Shown piece after piece: positions 42,875-53,966 of a stretch of DNA of 64,000 nucleotides. Both the position numbers and the translations under genes were made by a program. The stretch lies in NCBI GenBank assembly GCA_958295665.1, contig OY282558.1, forward strand, positions 116,240,838 through 116,304,837, read 5' to 3'. The DNA comes from Tipula vernalis (lineage: Eukaryota; Arthropoda; Insecta; Diptera; Tipulidae). Under the pieces are notes generated by a model that did not search any database, had not been told where the DNA came from, and saw only the letters and a list, made by a program, of their open reading frames with translations. Position 1 is the first letter of the stretch. Each line of letters opens with the position of its first letter.

Positions 42875-44896
42875 ATCAATAAGATTCTTTCGGCTTTTTA
42901 TAGACAAAATATATTAAAAATAATGGCATTCACAACATTTTCGACTTGTTAATCAGTCCCCCGTACTTTAACCCGAAGTCAATACAAAGTGTATCGTGTG
43001 CAACAAATGAAAAACTTTCCTTGAGCTTTCTCTGTTGTAGTTAAAACCAGAACCATCTTGATATGAATAGAGCCGTCATGTAAAAAATGAACTTAAAATA
43101 AAGGACATAGAAACACTAAAAAATAATTTATTTTCATAGAGTTTGTATGAAAAAACGCGATTTCGATTGACGAAAAAATATGAATTAAAAATTAAACCTA
43201 GATAAATAATTTTTTTTGAAATTACTAATAAACTACTCAATGACTAACTCATTTAAAGCACAGATTCTCAAGCTTCCCCATTTTCCAGATATAATCAAAA
43301 GAAAATAAGGGAATTAAATTAAAAAACGTTCTACAACAACAACAATATGTATTAAAAAGAGAATATTCTATTTAATGACGTCATCACTTATTCACCGCTA
43401 AAATCAATGGTAAAAAAAAGACAATACGTTGAACAGCTAAAATTAAAATAAATCAAGGAGAGTCAAAGAGAAAAAATTATAATAATATGCATTGAGCGCG
43501 AAGAAATCAAAAAAATAAAATCAACCCAGATTGTTATGCATCACAAATAAACGACATAACCAACAAACATTAACTGTAATATAAATGCCTTATTTATTTC
43601 TCAAGTATTAAAAATATTATTGTATTTAAATTAAGACACAGCTGAAAATAAATGCAATATGATTAAAATTTGGCATCGATTTTTATTCCCAAACATTAAT
43701 GACCCATTCAAAATAAGTTTTTGTTTAGAATATTTGAAATGTCATAACATTTGAGAGCGGTGTATAAAATAAAATAGTTCTTACTTATTATTCCCATTCC
43801 TAGATGTCACTTAACACACAAATAAAAACAACAGGGATTCGGGCTGAGTAAACGATTTAAAAGAAAACTTTTTACGTAAAATTACCATAATTTCTTTCAT
43901 AGCAATGGTTTAATTTTAGTAAATTTATAAAAAAATTATATTAAATTAATTATTATTGCAATTTAATTATTACTATAGAGGGAAGCCACCAAAAATATGT
44001 TTAACCAAATCAAAAATCAGACCGATTTTAGAATCCGACCGGTTCGATCACCTATTTGATTCTTTTTATAAGTTTTTCATTGTATGCGACATCTATGGTT
44101 TAAACAAAATGTTGTTAATAAAGCATTGCCACATGATATGAATCTGTATTCGGATAGATTTTTGTCATGTGGCAATGCTTTTAGAATGAGACTAAAAAGA
44201 GATGGTTATAATTGTTTATAAATTTTATGTTATGACGTATTTTACAACAACAACATTCCATAAAAGTTTAGCAATAGTTTATATTCCAAGAGGATTTTTA
44301 CAAAGAAATAAACTCTTTCATAATTCGATTTTTCAATCAAATAAAATTACATGTTTTATGAACATTTTCGTATAAAAATAATGTAAAAGCTCATAATTCT
44401 TATAGACTAAAAATGTAAATGAAAACAATCGTTTTCCCATATAGTTTCATAGTAAAGAAAAAATTTTATGTACTTTATTTTAAGCTTAGTAAAAAATACA
44501 GTCAATGTGGAGGCTCTTATTTATAGAGTAGGCTCTGTTAAAACTCAAGGAAAACTCTCTTTTTTTTTTGTTGATTTGTTGAATTATATAATTCGCTAAG
44601 TCATTACGTTCTTGCCTCATGCGTAATGTATGAAGTTGGAATTGTATTTTTCTAATTTGGTCGTAGCTGACCTGATGAGTAGACCGAACTTTTTGTTTGT
44701 ACGAGCTTGTCAGTACGAAACCAAACTACCACAGAGAAAGCTCAAGGAAAGTTTTTCAATTTTTTTGGATTTTGATATTTCTACTTTTTTATGTAGATAT
44801 ATATTTTTTTTTTTCTGATTAACAAGTCGAAAATGTTGTGAATGCCATTATTTTTAATATATTTTGTCTATAAAAAGCCGTAAGAATCTTATTGAT
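42875..44896. mobile_element. ~2.0-kb element with long terminal inverted repeats
   Basis: The left arm at 42,875, atcaataagattctttcggc then tttttatagacaaaatatat and gcattcacaacattttcgac (to 42,957), is reverse-complementary to 44,812-44,896. A further inner block, gaaaaactttccttgagctt then tctctgt-gtagtt (43,008-43,042), pairs with aactaccacagagaaagctc near 44,724-44,760. The terminal repeats therefore span about 170 bp with an internal gap. Identity is above 90% in the outer 80 bp. The interior shows no transposase. No convincing target duplication was found. Confidence 0.8.
44120..44181. other. 62-nt hairpin with perfect 17-bp stem
   Basis: AAAGCATTGCCACATGA at 44,120-44,136 is exactly complementary to TCATGTGGCAATGCTTT at 44,165-44,181, with a 28-nt loop whose inner part (gaatct/agatt) can also pair. 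It lies inside the 2.0-kb inverted-repeat element. The size resembles a miRNA precursor, but the perfect stem and the transposon location also fit a secondary structure of a mobile element. I recognise no known mature miRNA. Confidence 0.55.
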
Positions 44897-45935
44897 TTAA
44901 TACAGACAAACTTTCTCTTTCTATACCAATTAATATTGAACAGTCCTATGTCGTAAAAAGTTTTACTATCTACATCGAATTCCTACCAAAGCCTTCAATA
45001 AAAAATTAGAAATTTTAATGGAATCTATCACTCAGCTGAAAAACAGCTTGTATTGTAATGGGATTAAACTTTTTCAATTAACCATTCAAAATCACCATAA
45101 TTACGCAGAATGATACATTCAGTTTCATTTTTGTCTAAGTTAATTTAAAGATTCAGACGATTAAATTTTCCTTAGAACCTGTTATAACTAATAATTTGGT
45201 ACAATATTTTTAAAAATTTAATAAATAATTGGCCAAGACACGAGGAAAACGGAATATTTTAAAACAGTTTTGCAGCTATCGCCAAAAGTCTTTTTTTGCC
45301 ATTTAAACATGGTTAACATATTTTATGAGGGAAGCGCTCTTAAAAATTAAAAGCATATCTCAAAATAAGATAAAATATTCTGTCTTACTTTTTAAAATTT
45401 CCAAATAAAAAATACTTTTCATGAAAGTCAAAATCTCCTTTTTAAGCTAATGATCATAAAAGGTTTTAAACCATATTAAATATTAAGAAGCTTTATGAAT
45501 TGTACTTTTATTAGTCATTGACGACGATTCATGATTATTGAGTCAGGCTATTATTAGAGTTTAATCTCAGAATTACCCTTCGTTTAAAGCTTTGCTTTTC
45601 CAATCAAAACTACTTTGATTGTAAATGGCATTGTAAATTTGTATGTTGTGTATACATAATTTTTTTTAATGTAGTTAAATATAGATTGCAAATATTTGCA
45701 ATCTACTTTTGGTGAGGACACATATTAAATAAAAATTTTTCTAGTCTACACAACTACCTATGTGGAAAAGCTAACCCCCTTGAAGTTATCCCAGACTTTC
45801 ATCCCAGGAAAATTTGAAATTACCTCTGATAATACGAACGTAAAAATGCATCCCAGATTTTTTTCTACACTGGTTAAAGTGTTCGAAATTTAAATCCATT
45901 CCAGACTTTTCATTCGAGCGAAAAAATATATCCCA
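44897..45935. other. No gene recognised
   Basis: AT-rich spacer. Direct repeats of tcccaga (45,790-45,905) occur in the last 150 bp before the MITE, including gacttttcatcccaggaa-like variants. Confidence 0.4.
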
Positions 45936-46174
45936 GGGCCTCTATTCTCGAATTTCACATTCATTTTCCACATCCGGACATCTGTCAAAATTCATAAAAA
46001 CTATGGAATTTTTCGGTACTTCTTCGCTATGGAATTTTTTGGTTACTAAGGGAATATTTCCGAATGGGTATAAGCAGGTGAAAAAATTCCCCATATACAA
46101 AAACATCAATAATTACATAGATTTTGACAGATGTCCACATGTGGAAAATGGTTGTGGAATTCGAGAATAGGGCC
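45936..46174. mobile_element. ~240-bp MITE with ~55-bp terminal inverted repeats
   Basis: The left end gggcctctattctcgaattt then cacattcattttccacatc and gacatctgtcaaaattc is the reverse complement of the right end gattttgacagatgtccaca then tgtggaaaatggttgtggaa and ttcgagaatagggcc. The flanks are tccca on the left and ccagg on the right, so a short duplication such as CCCAG is possible but ambiguous because of the G/C run. It has no coding content. The GGGCC-CTATTCTCG-type terminus is not one I can assign to a superfamily. Confidence 0.8.
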
Positions 46175-47667
46175 CCAGGATTTTAATTTATTATAATATA
46201 TTTTTCTCCTAGTTAAAAATAAAAAAAAAAAATGATTCTGTATGTTAAGATTATGGCTAGCCTGAAAATTTGTTATGACAATATAGTAGAGGGATAAAGT
46301 AGCTGACTCTGGGCCAATTTTAAAACCGGTTTGCTTGTTACAATTTTTGTTACATCAATAAACGTATTGCCTTTCGGTGAACGATAAACGTTCGAATCAG
46401 ACAGACGTGTTTTTGTTTGCTCCGAAAAATAAAAATTTTTCTAGTAGAATTTATTTTATTTTATTAACTTAAATTATTTAATCATATTAATTAATTTTTC
46501 TTTTTTGCTTTTTATCATTTTATGTGTTTAATAAGTGGTGTAGTTAATGTTAATTTGGAAAGGCAATATTTTGAATTTATGGTGAAAGAAATCAAATTTC
46601 TTGATTTCTTAAGTAATTACATGATTTTTATTTTAATATTGGTGTAATTGTACATAAAATGTAAATATAAATATCTCATATTTTAGATTTTAAATTGAAT
46701 TAAAATTTACTCAATTTGAGATACGCAGTTTATTTTCATGTCTCATTTATTTTTACTAACACTAAAACATATTTTGGTACTTTATTTTATGTACAATTCT
46801 CACAAATATATTCTTGACGGTTGATAAAAATAATAGGAATATTTCTATAATATTTATACATACATATAGTTTTAATAGTGGAATTTGTATATCTACTTAA
46901 TATATTTGGATTTTGTTCGCAATTTGTTTATTATTTATTATGTGTGTATACAAAACCAACGAAAATATTTATACAAGCCGTCTCGTTCGCTCCTTACACA
47001 GATCCTATCAAAAAAATGTACACTATATTTATTTATGTATTGATATTTATATATCGGTATTTGAACAGATTTTTTCGTAAAATACTTTAGTTTCGATGAA
47101 ATCTATCACCTATATTTGTTTGTTTTATGAATATATACTTTCTGATTTATTTTATACGCATTACTAATACTACACCTTATTGAGTCCAATCCAGAAGCTG
47201 CTTCAGTCATATCACTTTGATGTTTGGTCCAGTGGTGTACATAAAAAAAAAGAAATAAAAAAGGTTAGCAAACTCTTAAATTTAATTAGATCAATAAACG
47301 TTTGAGTAGTAAGTTGAGGGCATTAAAAGAACTCGTTGTTAAACAACCACCATTATTAACACTTGTGCCCCAAATATCGAGCCAAGATAAAATTTTTTCT
47401 AAAAACTTATAATTATCGTCAGTCACCGATTTGATTGGGAGAGCAGATCCTATTCGTTTGAAAATACCCTTTAATGTTCCATTTGTATTGACTCCAAAAT
47501 GCTCTTATAATAACACAGAAGTCTTTCATTTCATGTCCCAATCGTAGAATCGTGGAATAAGTTGTCTACTAAGGTAACATTTTGTCATTCCAAAAATTTT
47601 GGATGCACGGTTTTATGGTTCAATTTATAGGGTTTTGTAATTTGTATTGACAAATCATTCGACATTT
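46175..47667. other. No gene recognised
   Basis: AT-rich spacer up to the A-rich tail of the LOA element. Small frames such as 46,878-47,090 have no recognisable domain or conserved exon signals. Confidence 0.4.
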
Positions 47668-47759
47668 TTTTATTTTTTTTATTTTATTATAGTGGGGTGA
47701 GCTATTACTAACCCTGTGCACCGCGACCATTAAGGTCTATTGTGCATCCCCAGATGGTT
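47668..47759 (-). other. LOA 3' UTR and A-rich tail
   Basis: The 3' UTR reads ctggggatgcacaatagacc then ttaatggtcgcggtgcaca on the minus strand, followed by aataaaataaaaaaaataaa at 47,668-47,693. AATAAA is present. No target duplication was found to match the outer flanks. Confidence 0.7.
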
Positions 47760-48113
47760 TTAGATAAAGTGGAGGTTCAAGTCCTTGATAAACGCAACCA
47801 TCTCATGCACATCCAACGGGCCGGCGTTAGGCCACTGTATTGTGTATGCATGGAGGAATTTAAGTCTTTTATGGATTATAGCATCACACGTAAATAGTAG
47901 ATGTTCGGATGTTTCCCTTTCCAGGTTGCAGAATCTACAACGGTATGTAGATGACTTTCCGATTTTCTCCAGATGTCCATTAAAAGGGCCATGTCCTGTT
48001 AAATACCAAATGAGGGACTTCAAAGACTGTCTGTCCATCTTGGTTGCCTGATCTAGACGTCTAATATCATAGCTTAGTAGTTTCTTGGTCTGTTTCATTC
48101 CAGTGGAGGACTC
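47760..48113 (-). pseudogene. LOA ORF2 C-terminal knuckle domain
   Basis: The frame continues in phase with RNase H after the TAG and reads DRQSLKSLIWYLTGHGPFNG and HLEKIGKSSTYRCRFCNLER then ETSEHLLFTCDAI, a C-x2-C-x8-H-x4-C set close to the end of LOA-type ORF2. It ends with IKDLNLHFI. The knuckle is thought to bind nucleic acid. It is followed by the 3' UTR and A-rich tail. Confidence 0.9.
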
Positions 48114-48964
48114 CTAATATATCTTCATTTGTCTCAGTTCCCAATTCCTTATGCCATTTGCCAGATGGTTCTTGGAGTAACCAATACTAGGCTCGGGGCC
48201 AAGGAAAGAGCACTCCGCTGCCTCCTTTGCACAGCGGTCTGCCGCCTCGTTTCCCTGTATATCAGAATGGCCAGGGGACCACAAAAGGGTTACTTTATTC
48301 TCCCTGCTGAGTTCTAAAAGGTTGCGATAGCAACTCCAGATAATCTTTGAGTAGAAGACAGATGATCCTATGGCAAGCAATGCCGCCTGGCTGTCCGAGA
48401 TCACGTAAATCTCGGTTTTCCTATATTTTTTGTGAGACATCGAAGCACACATACCTCAATCGTAAAAATCTCTGCTTGGAAAGCTGTGGGGGTTTTACCC
48501 AATAGGATACAGAGTTCGAGACCTGGCCCGATTATACCCGCACCTGTGCCCACCCCTGATTTCGAACCGTCAGTGTACCATATAAAGGCATGTCGGGGTA
48601 GGGAGGAGATGATACTCCCCGCTTGTTCTCTGTCGGTTATCTCTATCGTGAAATTCCTCCGGCAGTCAATAGTTTTAACCATCACGTCTGATTGTTGAAT
48701 TATTTCCTCATTCAGATCCAATTTCTGTAGGATACTATTATGTCCTGGTTTAATGGTTTTAATTTGCGACGTTATTTTTAGATTGACTGCTCTTGAACCA
48801 GCTACTTTTTTAAGGTGCAAGTATAGTGGTGAGAGCCCTAGTAGCTTCTCAAGAGCAGCTGTAGGGCAGGTTTTCATTGCTCCTGTTACACTTAAACAAA
48901 CTAATCTCTGAATCCTATCCAATATAGAGCAGGCACCACTTTGCTCTGTCTTAGGCCACCACAC
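48114..48964 (-). pseudogene. LOA ORF2 RNase H
   Basis: 48,964-48,401, in phase with the RT, reads VWWPKTEQSGACSILDRIQR and ALEKLLGLSPLYLHLKKVAG, the connection domain. The RNase H start follows: FIWYTDGSKSGVGTGAGIIG (first catalytic Asp in TDGS), then FQAEIFTIEVC with the catalytic Glu. A frameshift near 48,435 leads to 48,452-48,114 with IYVISDSQAALLAIGS (third Asp, SDSQAAL), VTLLWSPGHSDIQGNEAADR (WxPGHxxIxGNExAD, final Asp) and a tail. All catalytic residues are visible. The frame ends in a TAG at 48,114-48,116 that is in phase with the C-terminal block. In the family it removes the RNA template. Confidence 0.9.
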
Positions 48965-49009
48965 AAACGCCGCATAAGAGATTATTGGTCTTACGATGGT
49001 TGAGTATAA

Positions 49010-50512
49010 TCAAAGCGCCATTTTGGGATTCAGACCCCACGTTTTGCCAATCATCCTTTGGCAAGAGAAATGCGCCCTATTTGCCTTGTTTGTGATATAT
49101 TTTAGAAACGGGTTCCATGTCAGTTTCTGATCAAGTATCACTCCCAGGTACTTAACCTCTGTCGCCATCTGGAGAATTTCCCCATTTAGAGACAGAGGTG
49201 GGAGAATTGTTTTCCTGCGATTTGTAAAGAAAGAGCAAATAATTTTGCTGGGGTTCACTCTAAGGCCCGTTTCAATACACCAGTCGCTTACCAACTCGAG
49301 GGCATATTGCATACGTTCCGCTATTGTACTCTCGAATTTCCCCCCGACCATTAAGACTAAATCGTCCGCATAGGTGATATTCGAGAAGTGAGAGTTTCTT
49401 AATCTTCTAAGTAGTTCATCCATCACGAGTAGCCACAAAAGGGGTGAGAGAACTCCCCCCTGGGGACAGCCCCTAGTAGCCGCAATCGTGATGGTTTTAT
49501 TACCGAAGGAGGTCGTTATCCTCCTGTTCCTAAGCATATTAATTACCCACCCTTTGGTCGAGGAGTCTATTCCCCTTGCCTGTGCTTGTTCTTGAATCTT
49601 TTCGAACCTGGTATTGTCAAAAGCCCCTTGAATATCAATGAAGGAGCATAACAAGACCTCTTTATTCCGAAGTGTATTTTCGATGTTTGTTGTCAGCTCG
49701 TGAAGCGCTGTTTCTGTCGATCTCCCAGTCTGATATGCATGTTGGCTGGGGTCTAAGGGATGCCTTAGGAGGGAATTGGATCTAATATGTAGGCCCAGTA
49801 TCTTCTCCATGGTTTTCAGAATAAATGATGTGAGGCTAATGGGTCTATAAGACCTGACGTCCTCTGCAGATCTTCTTCCAGTTTTCGGGATAAAAATCAC
49901 CCGCACCTCCCTCCAGCTTCTTGGAACATATTTTAAGCTGTAGCTGGCTCTAAAGAGTCTAATCAAATAAGGCAACAATATTTGTAGGCCTTGCTGTAAG
50001 AATGCAGGATATATAAAATCCCCTTCCGGCGATTTAAAGGGACCAAAGGAGTTAACGGCCCATCTTATTTTTCCGGGAGTGAATATATCTTTTGAAAGCC
50101 TGTAAGCTTCCCTTGGAACCAAGTAGGGATGCACGCTGTCTGCATCGAGGTCTACTTGGCCTTCAAGGACCGTACACTCTGGGAAGTGGCCTCTCCCCAG
50201 GCATTCGAGAGTTTCCTCCCTGGATGTAGTTGTCTCTCCATTCGATTTCCTTACGGATCCAAACGGATTTCTGTGGTCCAAGGAGAGTGCCTTCTGGTAT
50301 CGACAAGCCGCAGGCAGCCTATCTATTTTCCCACAAAAGTCTTTCCAGCTCGACCTCTTGCTTTTCCTAAGAGCGACATTATACTGGGTAAGAGACATGC
50401 GATAGGTTGTCCAATCGTTTATCCTCTTAGCCCTGTTGAAGGGTATGGTTTCACCAAGGAACGTCCCTTGTCCCCCTGATACGAACCAGGGGTGAACTTG
50501 AGTGGTAGGCAT
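49010..50512 (-). pseudogene. LOA ORF2 reverse transcriptase
   Basis: A 500-codon open frame, the longest in the window, begins with the linker (VHPWFVSGGQGTFLGE, TYRMSLTQYNVALRKSKRSS) and covers the RT: SPEGDFIYPAFLQQGLQILL, RSWREVRVIFIPKTGRRSAE, SYRPISLTSFILKTMEKILG, motif A as LLCSFIDIQGAFDNTRFEKI (FIDIQGAFDN intact), TRGCPQGGVLSPLLWLLVMD, the catalytic ITYADDLVLMVGG (YADD) and KYLGVILDQKLTW. It ends in a TGA at 49,010-49,012 where other members have a Trp or similar; the frame continues in phase with the next block. All RT active-site residues are present. The family enzyme copies RNA on nicked target DNA. Confidence 0.92.
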
Positions 50513-50990
50513 TAATGATTGCCTCGGTTACATTGCTTGAAACTCTATCGAGATCCTCAATAGAGTTGATATTGGTCTGTAGACCGGTTAAGTTATCAGC
50601 ACCTCCTTCCCGACTGCATTCACAAAGGTCGCGTCGTTCCCTTTATTATTATTGATAATATTAGTTGTTAAACAAAATTCAAAAAGTTGCTCACCTCTGA
50701 TGTTGGCGTCGCTGCTTCCCCAGACTGTGTGGTGTGAATTTGCATCGCAGCCGATGATGAATTTTTGGTGATGAGTCGTGCAATAATTAACAAATCTCTG
50801 TACCGGTTCTGGAGGTGGGTCGTTTTCGTCCCCGGGAAAATATGCCGAGGCACAGTTGAGCGTGCTTCGGCCTCCTTTGGGTAGAAGCGTCTCTATCGAG
50901 ATCGCTGTTATGGCCCTGGAAATAAATTCATTAATGGAGAATATGATGAGATGTGTGGTGTGTTGAACACTGATGTGTGGTGTGTTGAAC
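50513..50990 (-). pseudogene. LOA ORF2 endonuclease remnant with two deletions
   Basis: The frame reads KGGRSTLNCASAYFPGDEN, then VQRFVNYCTTHHQKFIIGCD followed by ANSHHTVWGSSDANIRGEQL, the conserved FI-GCDANAHH---WGS-D-N-RG block of APE-type endonucleases in this clade. The first half of the domain, which carries the catalytic Glu, is absent upstream of about 50,990, where a 24-bp direct duplication (tgtgtggtgtgttgaac twice) marks a junction near 50,950-50,992. After VNAVGKEVLIT the frame hits a stop, and the SDH-containing end is also missing: sequence jumps from there to the linker near 50,512. So the domain cannot cut DNA. Confidence 0.8.
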
Positions 50991-51059
50991 CATGCACCTT
51001 ATCCTTGGGCTCTGAAAAGCCTTGTTCTCCCTTTTAAGGGTGTGATTGTGCCACCCTGC

Positions 51060-52204
51060 CCCTTGGGCTTAAGCCGTGGCTTTCCCCTTTTTACCTTGGC
51101 TCGGTCTTGGCCTTGCCACACCTGATGTGCTAGGCCTATTTGTCCCGCCATGCTCTGAGTTATCTCTAGCGCGTACCACGTCTTTCGCCGCTGCCATCTT
51201 TGGTGGTTCCGATTCCCTCTGCTGGACCCTCCTTGTGGTATATCCATCCCTAGTTTTTTCCTTCTTAGGGCGACAGTGTACGGCGCCGAACATCCAATTT
51301 ACTCTATAATTGGAGCTTTTGAGGATCTCCGTTGCTTTGTGAGAAACGGACATGGTCACCTGGAGGAGGTCGCCCTCCCGCTCCGTCCTCGCCACAACCC
51401 TCCAGTGCGCTCCTCTCAATTCTTTATTTTGATTTGCCAATCGGCGCGAAGTATCTTTTCATCCGTCTCCTTGCCGCAACGTGGCAAGTATACGAAGAAT
51501 ATCTTGGGGCGAGGAAGCTCGTCTTCCTTGACCACTTTTATGGTTGCCCCCTCCCATAGTTTTAATTTGGGTATGACGGCTGTAAGCCACGCCGCCGTGT
51601 CTTCGTCCGCACAGTTGACAGTTAGCCATCCGTTCCTAGTACGGCAGCCCTGGAAGTTTGGGCTGACTCCGTCTAGCGGCAAATCTGTCACCGTTTCCAT
51701 GATGGCATCCTGAATTTCCCAGATCTGGGCGATACCCAGCTAGACATCCGGGAAGCCTTGGTCGATGATTTCCAACCTGATAGATTTGACTGTTTCGCTG
51801 TAGCTGGGTACGGTCGTATCTCTACGATCCACACTCGCCACAACCTGGGGGACGACTCCCGTTCCCTCTGGTGAGGGGCTGGACCTCCTCTCCCGTTTTG
51901 GTGTTTGACCTTTAGGGGTAGATCCGTTTGACCGGCTCCGCTTATTGGTTCTATTAGGATCATTAGGATCTCTGTCCTTTATTTTTGTTCGGCACTGTTC
52001 AACGGCGACATCGTGAGGCACACCTGACTGTTTTAAGTGGGCCAGGCGCTTCCTTGCGGCCCCGCTAAGGCGTGTCCTTTTTTTGTTTTCAAGCTCAAGG
52101 CCCGCGAGGTTCTCTCTAACCTCTGTTGTTGTTGATGTTGATTGGGTCTCAACTTGTACTGGCAAATGATTGCCATGAGTCGGTGAGCCAACCACGGTGT
52201 CCAT
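51060..52204 (-). pseudogene. LOA ORF1 (gag-like, DUF4780)
   Basis: From ATG 52,204: a Ser/Thr-rich start, then TRLSGAARKRLAHLKQSGVP, an N-terminal motif of LOA-type ORF1 (SGA-RKR---L---G----A), a basic, Pro/Ser/Arg-rich stretch, and SYSETVKSIRLEIIDQGFPDV. A TAG follows at 51,740-51,742, in frame with the continuation IAQIWEIQDAIMETVTDLPL and GVSPNFQGCRTRNGWLTVNC. This leads to TAAWLTAVIPKLKLWEGATI and KVVKEDELPRPKIFFVYLPR, the DUF4780 pattern. A frameshift near 51,430 (RADWQIK to NKELRGAHWRVVAR) is followed by a tail rich in Arg/Lys/Ser (51,440-51,069). ORF1 proteins of this class bind element RNA. With one stop and one frameshift it is inactive as read. Confidence 0.85.
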
Positions 52205-52590
52205 GCTAGAGCAGTTGCTCTCGTTATCTGAAAAAGTTATTGCGGTAGCAGGGCCTTGTAGGACTTTTTATCTACCGAGACTGGTGCGTTTAGAGGAGCA
52301 CCGCCCTCATAGTTTTTTATTTTATTTCTGTCCATACATTAGATCTTGTTTGAGGAAGGAAGGTCCACTACAGCAGCGCCTCTTATTGTGGTAAGGCTAA
52401 ATTGAAACCGGAGGTCGCCAGGTATCCGGAGTTCCGTGCTAGAGACCAACTAACCCATGATCATTCATCCCTCGGAAGGTTATTTCTTCCTTTAGCGTCG
52501 TACTTTAGCCTGTTGTTCTGGTAAACAAAACAACAGTTACCGGTGGTCACCACGCGGAGGTAGTACATACACTTGCGAACCACGATTAGG

Positions 52591-53911
52591 TTATATTACA
52601 GTTATCGAATCTATTTTTTTTCCCCCTTCTCTATATAAATGAATTGCTAGAATTTTTGTTCCAGGCTGATATTTTTTTTTTGTACGGACTCATTTTGATA
52701 TAGTTTGCGTAGATCAGAGAAAGATTTTTTTTTGCTATGAATTCTTTCGTTGTCAATACATTGGTATCACATACTATATTTTTGTTTTATTTTTTTTGTT
52801 TGTTTTGGAATTAATCACGCGTCATCATTTGGATTCCCTGTGTGACTAATAAAGTATTTAAAGATAGATCGAATGATCATTTGTTTATGTAGGTACTTTA
52901 CAGTGGACAGAAAGATTTCGTTTTTGGTAGTGGGGAAGAATGTTTTTTTTATGCGTGTACGACTGACTAAGCACATAAGAACCGCTTTATACTATATACT
53001 GGTAAATAGAATTTTGTTTAATTTCGGCTATGATAATTTGGTATGAATTGTATTTCGTGTGAGGCCATCGCAGCTAGTGGACCAAAAATAAATAATATAA
53101 AATTTAAAATCAGTGATCGTATGGTAAATTTACGTATGTTCAATAAATAATAAAAGTTGTGTATGCAAGGTGTATATTATATCTATGATATTTATCTGTA
53201 CATATATAGATATATAGCAATATAGTAGTCGCTTAAATACCAAGGATTCATACGAGTGACAAAAAAAAATAAAAAAATAAAATATTCATTAATAGGAATT
53301 TTAAATGGTAAGCAAATTTCTTAAAAAATCCTATGGCGGTTACATTCTTATTTAGAAACGGTAACAATGCCTAATGACTATTTTTATGTATAGATGCTTT
53401 CATCATGAGTCAAAGCATATACGATAGCAGCGGGGTCTCACAAAATAAATTGTGCATTGCATAGACAATTTTACCAGCACAAATTGGTTGAGAGCTTTTC
53501 ATAAAACGGGACTATTTGAAGTTTGCACATTTATTGAAGACAAACAGAAAAGCGGATATTGAGGTTTTCCGCTAACAACAAAAAAAAATATATATGTAAT
53601 AAATGAAATTATTACACGGATTTGTATAGATGTATTATATATTCGGAGTGGCATATAAAACATATTTGTGACACCAGAAATATAGATATATAGTATATAA
53701 TTGAATTAAGTTTAAAAAAAAAAAAAAATATATAAAAGAGAATAATTTAACGAACGTTACTTATAAAGTGAAATTACTAAAAAATTAGAGTGATAATAGC
53801 GTTGTTTTTGCGTGTAAAAAAAAATATTTTTTTTGAATATTAAATTAAAATAAGTATATAGAGTTAGTTTGAAATAAAGTGAATAAAATAACCCTAGGAA
53901 TTATTTTTCAG
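52591..53911. other. No gene recognised
   Basis: AT-rich DNA with T and TA runs (for example 52,670-52,680, 52,790-52,800) and an A-rich tract at 53,712-53,726. It precedes an exon-like segment. No coding domain was recognised. Confidence 0.4.
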
Positions 53912-53966
53912 CCACGTATATATATATATGATCACCGAGAGTACTCTACGGCAGACATGCATATGG
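53912..53966 (+). other. Candidate 55-bp exon
   Basis: A pyrimidine-rich acceptor (ttatttttcag) and a good donor (atgg|gtgagt) bound a 55-bp segment that is less AT-rich than its surroundings. One frame reads PRIYIYDHREYSTADMHM and another contains an ATG (MITESTLRQTCIW). I recognise no family. It may be an alternative or 5' exon of a host gene or a chance match to splice sites. Confidence 0.25.

Larger units (their letters stand above)
47668..52590 (-). mobile_element. LOA/Bilbo-clade non-LTR retrotransposon, nearly full length but defective
   Basis: On the minus strand: 5' UTR (about 52,590-52,205), ORF1 with DUF4780-like region (52,204-51,060), ORF2 with endonuclease remnants (50,990-50,513), RT (50,512-49,010), RNase H (48,964-48,114), a C-terminal CCHC-type knuckle (to 47,760), a short 3' UTR (ctggggatgcacaatagac) and an A-rich tail (47,668-47,693). 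The combination of RNase H and the terminal knuckle with the SLIWYLTGHGPFNGHLEKIG block is typical of LOA/Bilbo elements of insects. Only a few point lesions separate the coding blocks, apart from deletions in the endonuclease, so this is the youngest-looking LINE in the window. Confidence 0.9.

Noticed and set aside
49010..50512. Plus-strand frames opposite the LOA RT
   Set aside because: They are antisense shadows of the conserved RT coding region and have no domains of their own.
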